64,000 nt of DNA from Anaerolineae bacterium. Lineage in GTDB: Bacteria > Chloroflexota > Anaerolineae > Aggregatilineales > Phototrophicaceae. Under the pieces are notes generated by a model. The model ran no database searches and was not told the origin of the DNA. It saw nothing but the letters and a program-made list of their open reading frames with translations. Of this stretch, positions 55,385 to 64,000 are shown piece after piece. The stretch covers positions 62,001 to 126,000 of the forward strand of contig JAHDWN010000006.1 of assembly GCA_023382675.1 (NCBI GenBank). The letters are read 5' to 3'. Position numbers and translations under genes: made by a program. How positions within the stretch are numbered: the stretch's first letter is position 1; each line of letters starts with the position of its first letter.

Positions 55385-56629
55385 TCAGATTTCTCGCTCG
55401 GCCGTATCCAATGCTGCATCAACCAAGCTGCGCGTGCCTACGCTCTCTGCGCCCATCTCGACGGCTTGCGCCAGGCCGAGCAGCGCGATCTTCGCCGGAT
55501 ACGTGTCTGCATCGAGCAGGTTCTTGGTCAGCAGCGGGCAGCAGAACAACGCCGCCTTGAGATACGCGCGCCAATCTAGGCGTAGTTGTCCCTGAGCCGC
55601 CAACAGGTTGAGCGTCGGCATTAGGACGCGCTCGACCTTGCTCTGCCAGAACATCTGCCGGATCGGGTGCAGCGCGTAGTCGTGCACGATGTGAATCCGG
55701 TCGCCGTCGATGCGCGCGGTGAGCTGTGTTTGGGCGTCTTTGATCGCCGGGTGATACATCCACATGGCGAAGACGTTGTGAAACAGCGGCTTGGTCAGGT
55801 CGAGCAGCGGATGATGCCGCCCGGCGAACGCGGGATCGAAGTACGTCAGATGTGCCTGTCCGTCGGCATCCCCATGATAAAACAGGTTGCCGTTGTGCGC
55901 GTCACCGTGCCCGACAATGCTGGGGCTAGGCTGCTCCGGAGCCAACAGGCGGACGGCGCGCTCAATCATATCGTCGAGCGACAGTTCGTAGCGCTGGCCG
56001 TTGATCGTCCACTTCAGGCGGCGCACGTCTGTAAAGGCGACTGCCCTGCCGCCGATCTCCAACGGCGGCGCACCGGCGCCATAGAACCGCTCCAGACGCC
56101 CGCCCGTCAGCCGGTGGTAAAAAAGCTGATGTACAGGCGCGCGCGCCGCAGCCTCTGCTGTCTGCGCGGCCAGTGTTCGCTCATAGATAGCCAGCAGCGC
56201 ATCGTCAAGCGTTTGCTGAGCCGCTGTCAGTGCGCCGATCTGGGCCGACTCCCCTTGCTCTATCGCCCAGGCCACATCGAACACCGACGGCGCATCGACA
56301 TAGTCGTAGATCAAGAGCTGCTTGCCTGCCTCGGTCGATTGCAGCTTCGGCTGCAAGATCGGGTAGCCTGCCTCCGCCAACTGTTCCGCGTGATAGTATT
56401 CGCCGACAATGCTGTCCGGCTCGGTGTGCGTCTTGAAGAACAAGCGCTCGCCATCGCGCAGATACAGAAAACCGTTGAACGAATTGAGGGACACCGCCAG
56501 CGGGCGCAGTTCAACCCGCGCCACGTCGAGCGTGAACTGTCGCCGCACAAAATCGAGCAGCAGCGCCTCGGCTGCTGCCCGGTCATCGAACTGCAGTTTC
56601 TGAATCTGATCGAGCAAATCAGTCGTCAT
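55385..56629 (-). CDS. Aminoglycoside-phosphotransferase-like kinase
   Basis: 414 residues. Protein-kinase-like fold of the APH type: an N-lobe with NGFLYLRDGERLFFKTHTE, then the catalytic loop VGHGDAHNGNLFYHG (Asp in GDAHNGN) and the metal-binding YFDPAFAGRHHPLLDLTKPL. Small-molecule phosphotransferases of this group act on aminoglycosides, choline, homoserine or sugars; no particular substrate can be assigned, and resistance should not be assumed. The ATG at 56629 is preferred to a TTG at 56641. Confidence 0.82.
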   Translation of the reverse strand: MTTDLLDQIQKLQFDDRAAAEALLLDFVRRQFTLDVARVELRPLAVSLNSFNGFLYLRDGERLFFKTHTEPDSIVGEYYHAEQLAEAGYPILQPKLQSTEAGKQLLIYDYVDAPSVFDVAWAIEQGESAQIGALTAAQQTLDDALLAIYERTLAAQTAEAAARAPVHQLFYHRLTGGRLERFYGAGAPPLEIGGRAVAFTDVRRLKWTINGQRYELSLDDMIERAVRLLAPEQPSPSIVGHGDAHNGNLFYHGDADGQAHLTYFDPAFAGRHHPLLDLTKPLFHNVFAMWMYHPAIKDAQTQLTARIDGDRIHIVHDYALHPIRQMFWQSKVERVLMPTLNLLAAQGQLRLDWRAYLKAALFCCPLLTKNLLDADTYPAKIALLGLAQAVEMGAESVGTRSLVDAALDTAEREI

Positions 56630-56676
56630 AGTGCCTGACAAATCTCAGCCGAACTCATCACGCATTACCCATCGCT

Positions 56677-57993
56677 CTAAATGCCGAGAATCTTGTTGCG
56701 CTTGCGGATCGCCATGGCATGTGCCGGGAAATCCTCGTAATCCGCCAGTGTCGCCACTGTGCCCTGCAAACTGGCGTACCCGTCGCGTGACATATAGCCG
56801 ACGCCGCTCCGCTTGAGGAAGTCCCACACGCTGACCGACGAGAAGCTGCGCGCAAAGCCGCCCGTCGGCAGGATCGCGTTCAGGCCGAGCGCGTAGTTGG
56901 CCGTCGGGATCGGTGTGTAGTGACCGAGCAGGATTTCGCCGGCATTGTGCAGGCTTTGCAGCGTCACGAACGGCTCGGCTGTCAGCACTTCGAGATGCTC
57001 CGGCGCGTAATCGTTGACGAACTGGATCGACTCCTCCAGGCTGCCCGTATGCACGACACCCCCATAATTCGAGAGCACCGTCTCGACAAAATTGCGCCGC
57101 CACTCCGGCAGCTCGGCGATGAAGCCCGGCAGCAGGCCGTGGACTTTGCGGGCGAGCGCCTCGTCATGCGTCACGAACAGCGCCGCGCTGTCCGGCCCAT
57201 GCTCGGCTTCGACCAGCAGATCGAGTGCGCACAACTGCGGGTTGGCGCTCTCGTCGGCCAGGATGATCGATTCGCTGGGGCCGGCGGGCAGGCCGACATC
57301 GACTGTGCCGTAGAGCAGCCGTTTGGCCGCACTGACGTAGCTGCTGCCCGGCCCGACGATCTTCGCTACCTTGGGAATCGTCTCCGTGCCATAGGCCAGC
57401 GCCGCAATCGCCTGCATCCCGCCGACGACGTAGACCTCGTCAATGCCGCACACCTCCGCCGCGACCAGCGAGGCCGCGTCGGCTTTGCCTTCCGGCGTTG
57501 GCGGCGTCACCACGACCACGCGCGGCACGCCGGCAACCTTGGCAGGCGTCGCCAGCATCAGCATGACCGAGGGAAACGCGCCTTTGCCGCGTGGCACATA
57601 AAGCGCGGCGCTCGTCACCGGCGAGACCTTTTCGCCTGCCATCATGCCCGGCTGCACCTGCGTGAACCACATCGGCTCCGGCATCTGCTCCTCGTGGAAG
57701 CGGCGGATGTTCTCGTGTGCTGCTTCAATGGCCGCGATCACCTTGGCGCTCAATGACTTGCGGGCGGCTTTGAAGTCGGTTGCTTTGGCGCGCAGCATAC
57801 TGGCGCGGAAGTCGGGCGCATCGAATTTGCGCGCGTAAGCGACGACCGCCTTGTTCCCGCGCGCGCGCACCTTGCCGATGACTTCCTGCGCCAGTGGCAG
57901 CAGATTGCTGATGTCGGTTTCTGCGCGCCGCAAAATTCGCGTTTTTTCGGCTGTACTCAGCTTGTTCCAGGTGATGAATTGGATCGATGGCAT
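56677..57993 (-). CDS. Histidinol dehydrogenase-family NAD enzyme with altered zinc site
   Basis: 438 residues, clearly HisD-like over the full length (PVTSAALYVPRGKGAFPSVM, VVGGMQAIAALAYGTETIPK, VGLPAGPSES, NDYAPEHLE). The catalytic Glu-His pair is kept (Glu332-His333). Aligned by eye with E. coli HisD, however, zinc ligand Gln259 is Glu262, zinc ligand Asp360 is Asn366, and substrate-binding His367 is Ala373; His262 and His419 are conserved (His265, His425). It lies about 105 nt downstream of UDP-sulfoquinovose synthase on the same strand. Other HisD homologues oxidise sulfonate alcohols, so a non-histidine substrate is plausible. True HisD remains an alternative. Confidence 0.85.
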   Translation of the reverse strand: MPSIQFITWNKLSTAEKTRILRRAETDISNLLPLAQEVIGKVRARGNKAVVAYARKFDAPDFRASMLRAKATDFKAARKSLSAKVIAAIEAAHENIRRFHEEQMPEPMWFTQVQPGMMAGEKVSPVTSAALYVPRGKGAFPSVMLMLATPAKVAGVPRVVVVTPPTPEGKADAASLVAAEVCGIDEVYVVGGMQAIAALAYGTETIPKVAKIVGPGSSYVSAAKRLLYGTVDVGLPAGPSESIILADESANPQLCALDLLVEAEHGPDSAALFVTHDEALARKVHGLLPGFIAELPEWRRNFVETVLSNYGGVVHTGSLEESIQFVNDYAPEHLEVLTAEPFVTLQSLHNAGEILLGHYTPIPTANYALGLNAILPTGGFARSFSSVSVWDFLKRSGVGYMSRDGYASLQGTVATLADYEDFPAHAMAIRKRNKILGI

Positions 57994-58041
57994 GACGATG
58001 ACCTTTTCATGCGCGTATGACTCGTTAGCAATGAAGATGCA

Positions 58042-58064
58042 GGGGCACAGGCTGACTGTGCCCC
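58042..58064 (-). terminator. Hairpin between sulfoquinovose synthase and HisD-like genes
   Basis: 9-bp stem GGGGCACAG / CTGTGCCCC with a 5-nt loop. No U-run follows, so it may reduce rather than stop read-through. Confidence 0.4.
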
Positions 58065-58097
58065 CTGGTTGAGCGGTGGTTTGGTCGGGCCGACCGG

Positions 58098-59303
58098 TTA
58101 CTTACTTGCGACAGGTTCCGCCGCGATCACGTGTGATCGGCGGCGCGAGCCATCCCAGCGAATATCCGGGATGAGAATGTCTTTATGCGCCAGGATGCGC
58201 TCGCGGTGTTCCAGCAAATCCTTGAGCATGATCTTCATCTCAGCGACGACATCGTGCGTCGGCTGGTAGCCCAGGCGGATCAAATGCTCGCGATCAGGGT
58301 TGTAGTAATGCTCGTCCATCTCGGTGCGCGGGTTGTCGTAGTGTTCGATCTGCACGTCGAGGCCAATCGCGGCCCCGGCTTCGCGCGTTTTCTCGGCCAA
58401 CTCTTCTACGTTGTAACATTCTTCGAACTGGTTGAAGACGCGGTATTCGCCGCGTTCCGGCGGATTTTCGATGGCGACGGTCAGGCACTGCATCGAGTCG
58501 CGCAACGGCAGGAAACCGCGCGTCTGTCCGCCGCTGCCGTAGACAGTCAGCGGGTGGCCGATGGCCGCCTGGCAGCAGAAGCGGTTGATCGCCGTGCCGA
58601 AGCACTGGTCGAAATCGAGACGACTGAGTAGGCGTGGATCGTCGCCCATCTCGTCGATGCGCGTGCCGAAGACAACGCCCTGCATGATGTCGGTCGAGCG
58701 CAGACCCCAGATGCGACAGGCGAACATGGTGTTTCCGCTGTCGTGGACTTTGCTCCAGTGATAGAAGCTGCCCGCCTGGCGTGGGAAAGGCAGGCGATCT
58801 CTGCGCCCGCGATATTCGATCTCGAAGAAGCCTTCGGGGATGTCTACGTTCGGCGTGCCGTACTCGCCCATCGTCCCCAGCTTGACCAGGTGCGCATCTG
58901 GACACACCTCGCGCATCGCCCACAACAGGTTCAGACTGCCGATGACGTTGTTGTGCTGCGTAAATACGGCGTGCTGCTGATCCATCATCGAGTACGGCGC
59001 GGAGGGCATCTCGGCCAGGTGGACAATCGCGTCCGGCTGGAAGTCTTCCAGGTAGCCGCGCAGGAAGGGGTAGTCGAGCAAATCGCCCTCGCGGAAATTC
59101 AGCGGCTTGCCATAGCGCTCTTCGAATGCGCGTAAACGCTCTTCCATACTGTAAACCGGGATCGCGCTCGTACTGTTCATCTCTTCGACCCACGCCCGGC
59201 GTAAGAAGCGGTCTGTGCCCGCTACTTCATGCCCGCGCGCAGTCAAATATTGGGCGAGCGACCAGCCCAGATAACCATCAATCCCGGCGATAAATACACG
59301 CAT
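58098..59303 (-). CDS. sqdB: UDP-sulfoquinovose synthase (SQD1/SqdB)
   Basis: 401 residues. Converts UDP-glucose and sulfite to UDP-sulfoquinovose, the head-group donor for sulfolipid SQDG. SDR-type NAD motif FIAGIDGYLGWSLAQYL at the N-terminus, the SQD1-specific SAPYSMMDQQHAVFTQHNNV, GTMGEYGTPNVDIPEGFFEI, and the Tyr-Lys pair in FYHWSKVHDSGNTMF. FNQFEECYNVEELAEK and GLDVQIEHYDNPRTEMDEHY also match SQD1. The ATG at 59303 is chosen because the Rossmann strand begins there. The sqdX or sqdD acyl-transfer genes are not in this window. Confidence 0.94.
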   Translation of the reverse strand: MRVFIAGIDGYLGWSLAQYLTARGHEVAGTDRFLRRAWVEEMNSTSAIPVYSMEERLRAFEERYGKPLNFREGDLLDYPFLRGYLEDFQPDAIVHLAEMPSAPYSMMDQQHAVFTQHNNVIGSLNLLWAMREVCPDAHLVKLGTMGEYGTPNVDIPEGFFEIEYRGRRDRLPFPRQAGSFYHWSKVHDSGNTMFACRIWGLRSTDIMQGVVFGTRIDEMGDDPRLLSRLDFDQCFGTAINRFCCQAAIGHPLTVYGSGGQTRGFLPLRDSMQCLTVAIENPPERGEYRVFNQFEECYNVEELAEKTREAGAAIGLDVQIEHYDNPRTEMDEHYYNPDREHLIRLGYQPTHDVVAEMKIMLKDLLEHRERILAHKDILIPDIRWDGSRRRSHVIAAEPVASK

Positions 59304-59444
59304 TCCTGCCTCCGCTTGTAGGATGTCCTGTCTATAATTCAAAACCCATGCGCGCTCAATTGGCTACGCATGTTGATGCCACGGCCCGAAGCAAATTACT
59401 CGTCACGTGTCGGCATACGACACATCAGGCAATCAGTTCGCTCG

Positions 59445-60545
59445 TTAGTCGCCCGCGCTGATGCTGGCTTCGTGAGCGATGGGTGCTTCGAAGGCATCGA
59501 AGTAACCCTTGGCCGCTAGCAGCTCGGCATTCAGAATGCTGCACCCCGCCGCACCGCGAATTGTATTGTGCGAAAGCGCGGAATACTTGTAGTCCAGAAT
59601 CGGGCACGGGCGCAGTCTGCCGATGCTCGTGCTCATGCCGTTGCCTGCCATGCGGTCACGCCGTGGCTGTGGGCGGTCGTGCTCATGCAGGTAATACAAC
59701 GGCTGCTTCGGCGCACTCGGCAAATTGACGACGTCTGGGCTGCCTCGGAAGTCGTTCCAGGCCGTGATGATCTCATCCATCGATACACGCTCGCGCAGCC
59801 CGACTGACACGCTGACCAGATGCCCATCGACAACCGGCACGCGGTTGCAGGCCGCGCCGACCGCCGCCGGCAGATCGACCACGACGTCGCCTTCCAGACT
59901 GCCGAGCATTTTGTGCGCTTCTTCCTGGATTTTTTCTTCTTCGCTGCCGCCGATGTAGGGGATGACGTTGTCCAGGATGTCGAGCGAGGGCACGCCCGGA
60001 TAGCCTGCCCCGCTGATCGCCTGCATACTGACGACGTGGACTCTCTCGATGCCAAAAACGCGCAGTGGCGCGAGTGACATCACTACGGGCATGACCGTGC
60101 AGTTGGAATTGGCGATCAGCGCGCCTGTATTCCAGCCACGCTTACGCCGCTGCACTTCGATCAAACCAATGTGATCTGCGTTGATTTCCGGCAAAAGCAG
60201 GGGCACGTCAGCAGCCATCCGGTGCGCGGATGCATTCGTGCAGACGATGTGCCCTGCCGCAGCCAGCGCCGGTTCGCGCTCGACTGCCGGTTCCTTCGGC
60301 AGCGCTGAAAACACCAGCGGCGAGTCGAATTCGGCGTCGAGCGGCAGTACAGTCTTGTCGTGCACGCTGGGCGGCGGTGAGCCATCCAGCACCCAGCGCG
60401 CAGCCTCCGCATAAGTCCGCCCGGCGCTGCGGTCGCTGCCGATCAGCTCGTGAATTTCAAACCAGGGATGATTTTCGAGCAGTTGGATAAACCTTTGCCC
60501 GACAGCACCGGTTGCGCCCAGAATAGCGACTTTGATCTTGCGCAT
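59445..60545 (-). CDS. asd: Aspartate-semialdehyde dehydrogenase (archaeal/fungal type)
   Basis: 366 residues. Makes aspartate semialdehyde for lysine/DAP, threonine and methionine. N-terminal AILGATGAVGQRFIQLL, catalytic Cys in ANSNCTVMPVVMSLAPL, SGAGYPGVPSLDILDNVIPY, and the His in NRVPVVDGHL. These are features of the branch common in archaea and many Chloroflexota, shorter and distinct from E. coli Asd. Provides precursor for peptidoglycan as well as amino acids. The 212-nt gap to pheA shows a GGACG-rich hairpin (around 60650-60670) but no gene. Confidence 0.94.
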   Translation of the reverse strand: MRKIKVAILGATGAVGQRFIQLLENHPWFEIHELIGSDRSAGRTYAEAARWVLDGSPPPSVHDKTVLPLDAEFDSPLVFSALPKEPAVEREPALAAAGHIVCTNASAHRMAADVPLLLPEINADHIGLIEVQRRKRGWNTGALIANSNCTVMPVVMSLAPLRVFGIERVHVVSMQAISGAGYPGVPSLDILDNVIPYIGGSEEEKIQEEAHKMLGSLEGDVVVDLPAAVGAACNRVPVVDGHLVSVSVGLRERVSMDEIITAWNDFRGSPDVVNLPSAPKQPLYYLHEHDRPQPRRDRMAGNGMSTSIGRLRPCPILDYKYSALSHNTIRGAAGCSILNAELLAAKGYFDAFEAPIAHEASISAGD

Positions 60546-60757
60546 AAGTTGTCCTCTGGCTCTACGCCCGCTGTTATCAGCCTCCCCACGAGGCTGCCCT
60601 CTCGCTGGTGCTCTAACTTCAGGGCAAACGCATCAAAATCAGTTGAGCCGGACGCCCCGTTGGACGTCCCTACCGGCCTATTTTGACCTTGCTAAGGTAT
60701 TGAGGAGAGACTTGATACAATCGCCCTGCCTATTACTCATCACTCTGACCGTTTCAC

Positions 60758-61597
60758 TCAGTCCCCGACCCACTGCGTCTTCGATGCCGGGTATGAGCCG
60801 AGCATTTTGACAAATGATGCTCGCTGAAGCAAGCGCGCCAGCGCCTCCATACACACCGGATCTTGCCAGTGCCCTTCGAAATCGGCGAAGAAGACCGGCT
60901 CCCATGGACGATTGCGCCGTGGGCGGGATTCTAACTTGGTCAGATTGATGCCGCGCGTCGCGAATTCGCCCAGGCATTCATACAGCGCGCCGGGATGATG
61001 CCGAGTCGCGAACACAATCGACGTTTTGTTGTACTCGGCTCGATTAGGCTCATCGTGGCCTAACAGAAAAAAGCGCGTGAAGTTGAACGGTACGTCTTCA
61101 ACCTGCGTCTCCAGCACATCCAGCCCGTAGAGTTCCGCCGCCAGTTCGGTCGCCAGCGCGCCGATGCCGTCCGCAGACGCCTCCTGCGCCAGATCATGCG
61201 CCGCGCCCGCCGTATCGTACCAGGCGACCGGCTGGAGTTTGTGCCGGCGCAGGAACTGCTCGCATTGCGCCAGCGCCTGCGGATGTGAGCGCACCAGCTT
61301 CAAGTCCTTGAGCCGGACTCCACGCGGCGCGAGCAGCGCATGATGTACGTGCAGGATCACGTCCGCCTGAATGCGCAGATCCGAATCCATCAGCAGTTCG
61401 TAGGCCTGCGCGACCGCGCCTGCGAGTGCGTTCTCAATGGGCAGCAGCGCGTATTTGACCTTGTGGGTATTGATGGCGTCGAATAAATCGGTCAGCGTTT
61501 CGCACGGCAGTGTTTCAGCGCTATCGCCGAAATACTGCCGGATCGCCATCTCAGAGTTTGCGCCGTGAATGCCTTGAAATGCAACTGTGACTGCCAA
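60758..61597 (-). CDS. pheA: Prephenate dehydratase
   Basis: 279 residues. Converts prephenate to phenylpyruvate in phenylalanine synthesis. Prephenate dehydratase domain (about 1-180): AFQGIHGANSEMAI, LLPIENALAGAVAQAYELL, and FNFTRFFLLG with the essential Thr-Arg-Phe. The C-terminal ACT domain (about 195-275) contains LTKLESRPRRNRPWEPVFF, the ESRP motif that binds phenylalanine for feedback. Monofunctional, with no chorismate mutase part. Confidence 0.95.
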   Translation of the reverse strand: MAVTVAFQGIHGANSEMAIRQYFGDSAETLPCETLTDLFDAINTHKVKYALLPIENALAGAVAQAYELLMDSDLRIQADVILHVHHALLAPRGVRLKDLKLVRSHPQALAQCEQFLRRHKLQPVAWYDTAGAAHDLAQEASADGIGALATELAAELYGLDVLETQVEDVPFNFTRFFLLGHDEPNRAEYNKTSIVFATRHHPGALYECLGEFATRGINLTKLESRPRRNRPWEPVFFADFEGHWQDPVCMEALARLLQRASFVKMLGSYPASKTQWVGD

Positions 61598-61684
61598 GAG
61601 AATCGCTCCAGTTCGAGGAGAAATGTATCTTCGGGCGTGAAGACCTCGCTGATTGCAACGCTGCTCCGCGCCCTGAGCACCGAC

Positions 61685-62032
61685 TTACAAACCTGACGTG
61701 CGCGCCTTTTCTGCTGTCCAGCCCTGATCGCTTGCCAGGGCCTGTTTGCGCGGCCCATTCTCGACCGTCGCGTAGAGAACCAGCAAAAGAAAACTCACAC
61801 CGACGAAGGCAAAAGCCATGACGACGGCATTGCCGAAATTGTGTCCCAAGATGATGGCGGTCAACCCGCTAGGCAGCGCGCCCGCGAAAGCCATACAGGC
61901 CAGCCTGTGCAGCAGTTTCGCGCTGCCGCCGCCGTAGATTGGAACCTCGGCGGCGGAACGCGCCGCCACCCGAACACCGATCAGAATGCCCGCCACCAGT
62001 CCGACCGCCAACGCGATTAACAACGGATCCAT
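61685..62032 (-). CDS. Small membrane protein linked to carbamoyltransferase
   Basis: 115 residues with three hydrophobic segments (about 4-24, 47-65 and 70-93) and a charged C-terminus. No family recognised with certainty; by position it corresponds to the SxtJ-type membrane protein often found after DUF5989. GTG at 62035 is the alternative start. Nine nt separate it from the DUF5989 gene upstream. Confidence 0.7.
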   Translation of the reverse strand: MDPLLIALAVGLVAGILIGVRVAARSAAEVPIYGGGSAKLLHRLACMAFAGALPSGLTAIILGHNFGNAVVMAFAFVGVSFLLLVLYATVENGPRKQALASDQGWTAEKARTSGL

Positions 62033-62041
62033 CACGCCGCC

Positions 62042-62233
62042 TTAGAACAGCGGATACAGGAACGGCGCGGTCACAGGATTGCTGCCCAGGATCAACAGCA
62101 GGGCGAAGATACCGATGATGATGATCATCGGCACCAACCAGTAGAGCTTTCGCCGCCATAAGAACTGCATGAGTTCTCCCCAAATTCCCAGGCGCGCTAT
62201 CAAATCCCGCATGTTTTCTGTCTCCACGTTCAC
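62042..62233 (-). CDS. DUF5989 family membrane protein
   Basis: 63 residues. MRDLIARLGIWGELMQFLWR followed by RKLYWLVPMIIIIGIFALLL, then SNPVTAPFLYPLF, is the DUF5989 pattern: a short amphipathic helix, one membrane helix and an aromatic tail. It commonly follows NodU/CmcH carbamoyltransferase genes, as here. The start could instead be the Met at residue 8 (62212). Confidence 0.88.
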   Translation of the reverse strand: MNVETENMRDLIARLGIWGELMQFLWRRKLYWLVPMIIIIGIFALLLILGSNPVTAPFLYPLF

Positions 62234-62270
62234 TCACTCTACGGCACGTTGACTCATCTGCCGCATGAGT

Positions 62271-64000
62271 CTATTTTCTAACGACGAATGGGCCTAGCGT
62301 CAGGATGTCGATGTCACTATGCTGGAATGTGTTCCAGGCATCCTGCGGCGTGTTGACGATGGGTTCTCCACGCAGGTTGAACGACGTGTTCAAAATCACT
62401 GGCACGCCGGTCAGCTGCCCGAAGCGTTCGATGAGGCCATAATAGCGAGGATTGGTCTCTCGCTCAATGGTCTGCAAGCGGCCTGTGCCCATGTGACAAA
62501 CCGCCTGAATCGAATCCCACTTGTCTTCCTTGACCGGCGCGACCATCAGCATGTAGCGCGGCGCTTCGTGTTCGGCCACGCCCTGATAGTCGAAATACTC
62601 CGGCGCGCGATCGCGTAAAATCACCGGCGCGAACGGGCGGAACGGCTCGCGGAACTTGATCTTAGTGTTGACAACCTCTTTCATGCGCTCGAAGCGCGGG
62701 TCGGCCAGGATGCTCCGGTTGCCCAGCGCGCGCGGCCCCCACTCGAAACGCCCCTGGAAGAAGCCGATCACCTTCTCATGGGTCAGGTCGTCGGCCAGCC
62801 GGTCGAGCATCTTGCTGTCATCGTCGTCGTAGCGTTCGAATTTCACATCCTTTGAGCGCAGAAAATCCACAATTTCGTCGTCACTGTAGCCTTTGCCCCA
62901 GTAAGCATGGGGCATGACCCATTGGCGTGGCTTGCCCAGCACCATGTGCCAGGCCCAGAGTGCCGCACCGAGTGCCCCACCGTCATCGCCTGCCGCCGGT
63001 TGGATGTAGATCTCCTCGAATGGCGTCTCGCTGAGGATGCGGTAGTTCGCTTTAGTGTTGAGCGCCACACCACCGGCCATGACCAGCTGCTTGCTGCCGG
63101 TCTGCGCGTGCAGATGCTTTGCCATCGCGATCAGCGAGTCTTCTGTCACCCGCTGGATGCTGGCGGCGATGTCGGCGTAACGCTGGTTGCGTTCCATCGC
63201 CTCGCGTTCGGCGCTGCGCTCTGGATTCGTCTTCATCGTGAAGAAGTCATCTTCCGCCGGGCGCACCGGCCCGAACAAATCGATGAAGCGCTGATTGAAG
63301 GTCTGTTCCGCCGAATATGGGAAGGCGAAGTAATCCAGATTCAGGCTGAAGCTGCCATCCTCTGGGTTGAGTATGTAGAGCTTCTGCAGCTTATCGACAT
63401 AGTTCGGCTCACCATAGGGCGACATGCCCATAACCTTGTACTCGCCGTTGTTGACACGGAAGCCGAGATAGGCCGTGAACGCCGAATAGAGCAAGCCCAG
63501 GCTGTGCGGGAAGCGCTGCTCCGCGAACAGAGTGATGTCGTTCGCGCCCTGCTCGCCTTCCCAGTAGCTGGTCGCTTTGCCAAGGGTCGTCGTCGTCCAT
63601 TCGCCCACGCCGTCAATCGTCAAGACTGCCGCCTCGCGAAACGGGCTGGCGAAAAACGCGCTCGCCGCGTGGCTCATGTGATGATCACAGAACAGAATCT
63701 TGTTGTAGTCGATGCCGACTTCTTTACCGATGACGCTCTTGATCCAGAGTTTGTCGCGGATCCAGTTGGTGAGCGCCTCGCGCCATGCCCCCGCGGATCG
63801 GGGATAAGTGCCGAGCACGCTGAGGAGGATACGCTCCAGCTTGACCAGCGGCTTTTCGTAGAAGACGACGTGTTCCAGATCGCTGCCCTGGATCCCTGCT
63901 TCACGCAGGCAGAAGGCGATGGCCTGCTCTGGAAAGCTGTTGTCGTGTTTCTTGCGCGAAAAACGTTCTTCCATCGCCGCCGCTACCAGCACGCCATCTT
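62271..64000 (-). CDS. NodU/CmcH-type carbamoyltransferase, N-terminally cut by window end
   Basis: At least 573 residues visible; the frame is open to the window end, and about 20-25 N-terminal residues are missing. Transfers carbamoyl from carbamoyl phosphate to a sugar or other hydroxyl through an adenylate intermediate. N-terminal domain: EERFSRKKHDNSFPEQAIAF, CDHHMSHAASAFFASPF, and VLTIDGVGEWTTTTLGK. C-terminal domain: VMAGGVALNTKANYRIL, AAGDDGGALGAALWAW, RFEWGPRALGNRSILADPR and VPVILNTSFNLRGEPIVNTP. The substrate is unknown. It heads the unit with DUF5989 and the membrane protein. Confidence 0.94.
   Translation of the reverse strand, partial: DGVLVAAAMEERFSRKKHDNSFPEQAIAFCLREAGIQGSDLEHVVFYEKPLVKLERILLSVLGTYPRSAGAWREALTNWIRDKLWIKSVIGKEVGIDYNKILFCDHHMSHAASAFFASPFREAAVLTIDGVGEWTTTTLGKATSYWEGEQGANDITLFAEQRFPHSLGLLYSAFTAYLGFRVNNGEYKVMGMSPYGEPNYVDKLQKLYILNPEDGSFSLNLDYFAFPYSAEQTFNQRFIDLFGPVRPAEDDFFTMKTNPERSAEREAMERNQRYADIAASIQRVTEDSLIAMAKHLHAQTGSKQLVMAGGVALNTKANYRILSETPFEEIYIQPAAGDDGGALGAALWAWHMVLGKPRQWVMPHAYWGKGYSDDEIVDFLRSKDVKFERYDDDDSKMLDRLADDLTHEKVIGFFQGRFEWGPRALGNRSILADPRFERMKEVVNTKIKFREPFRPFAPVILRDRAPEYFDYQGVAEHEAPRYMLMVAPVKEDKWDSIQAVCHMGTGRLQTIERETNPRYYGLIERFGQLTGVPVILNTSFNLRGEPIVNTPQDAWNTFQHSDIDILTLGPFVVRK

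Noticed and set aside
55667-56638. 323-codon plus-strand frame
   Set aside because: Antisense to the phosphotransferase gene; no motif seen.

Overview
The window is about 64 kb of GC-rich bacterial chromosome, densely packed with genes on both strands. I see no insertion sequences, phage genes or CRISPR arrays. The gene content points to a Chloroflexota bacterium, probably of the Anaerolineae type. This is inferred from resemblance: Ser/Thr kinases, many secreted LysM and SH3 proteins, DUF2207, an SQD1-type sulfolipid synthase, T-box control of valS and a separate HisZ. Peptidoglycan is present, judged by MurA, an L,D-transpeptidase and an LCP protein. Candidate promoters repeatedly show TACAAT or TATAAT -10 boxes.

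Layout. 0-5.6 kb: partial murA, convergent with a coiled-coil gene and selB, then a dGTPase. 5.6-10.2 kb: two convergent Ser/Thr kinase genes, one encoding a predicted pseudokinase, and a secreted LysM/glycosidase-like protein. 10.3-14.6 kb: a same-strand cluster of DUF2207 protein, membrane winged-helix/zinc-ribbon protein, helical protein and SPFH protein, closed by a clear terminator. 14.7-16.6 kb: a NERD-like membrane protein and an unknown secreted protein. 16.7-20.6 kb: yajC-secD-secF and a zinc dehydrogenase. 20.5-26.9 kb: signalling genes (two histidine kinases, a sirtuin, a receiver-CpaE fusion) and mutL. 26.9-29.3 kb: a tandem pair of paralogous LysM surface proteins.

29.5-35.6 kb: T-box leader, methyltransferase and valS in one unit, then udk, tRNA-Thr(CGU) and purH. 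35.8-42.3 kb: a small unknown protein, an SH3 protein, a THUMP-type methyltransferase, a LON-domain protein with amylosucrase, and a PfkB kinase. 42.4-44.3 kb: a divergent NarL-type two-component pair. 44.3-51.2 kb: a queuosine precursor transporter, an unusual ATPase, a YigZ protein, an LCP protein, an SH3 protein and an L,D-transpeptidase. 51.3-54.3 kb: hisZ-hisG, DUF2892 and a 46-residue membrane peptide. 54.3-60.5 kb: a double GNAT protein, a phosphotransferase, a HisD-family dehydrogenase downstream of UDP-sulfoquinovose synthase, and asd. 60.7-64 kb: pheA and a carbamoyltransferase/DUF5989/membrane-protein cluster cut by the window end.

The points most worth following are: HisZ encoded with a long-form HisG that already carries a regulatory domain; a HisD homologue with altered zinc ligands beside the sulfolipid synthase; the HRD-to-HRA pseudokinase facing an intact non-RD kinase; the DUF2207-to-SPFH cluster; and the T-box unit with an extra methyltransferase. 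All functional statements come from reading motifs and family resemblance; no database search was run.
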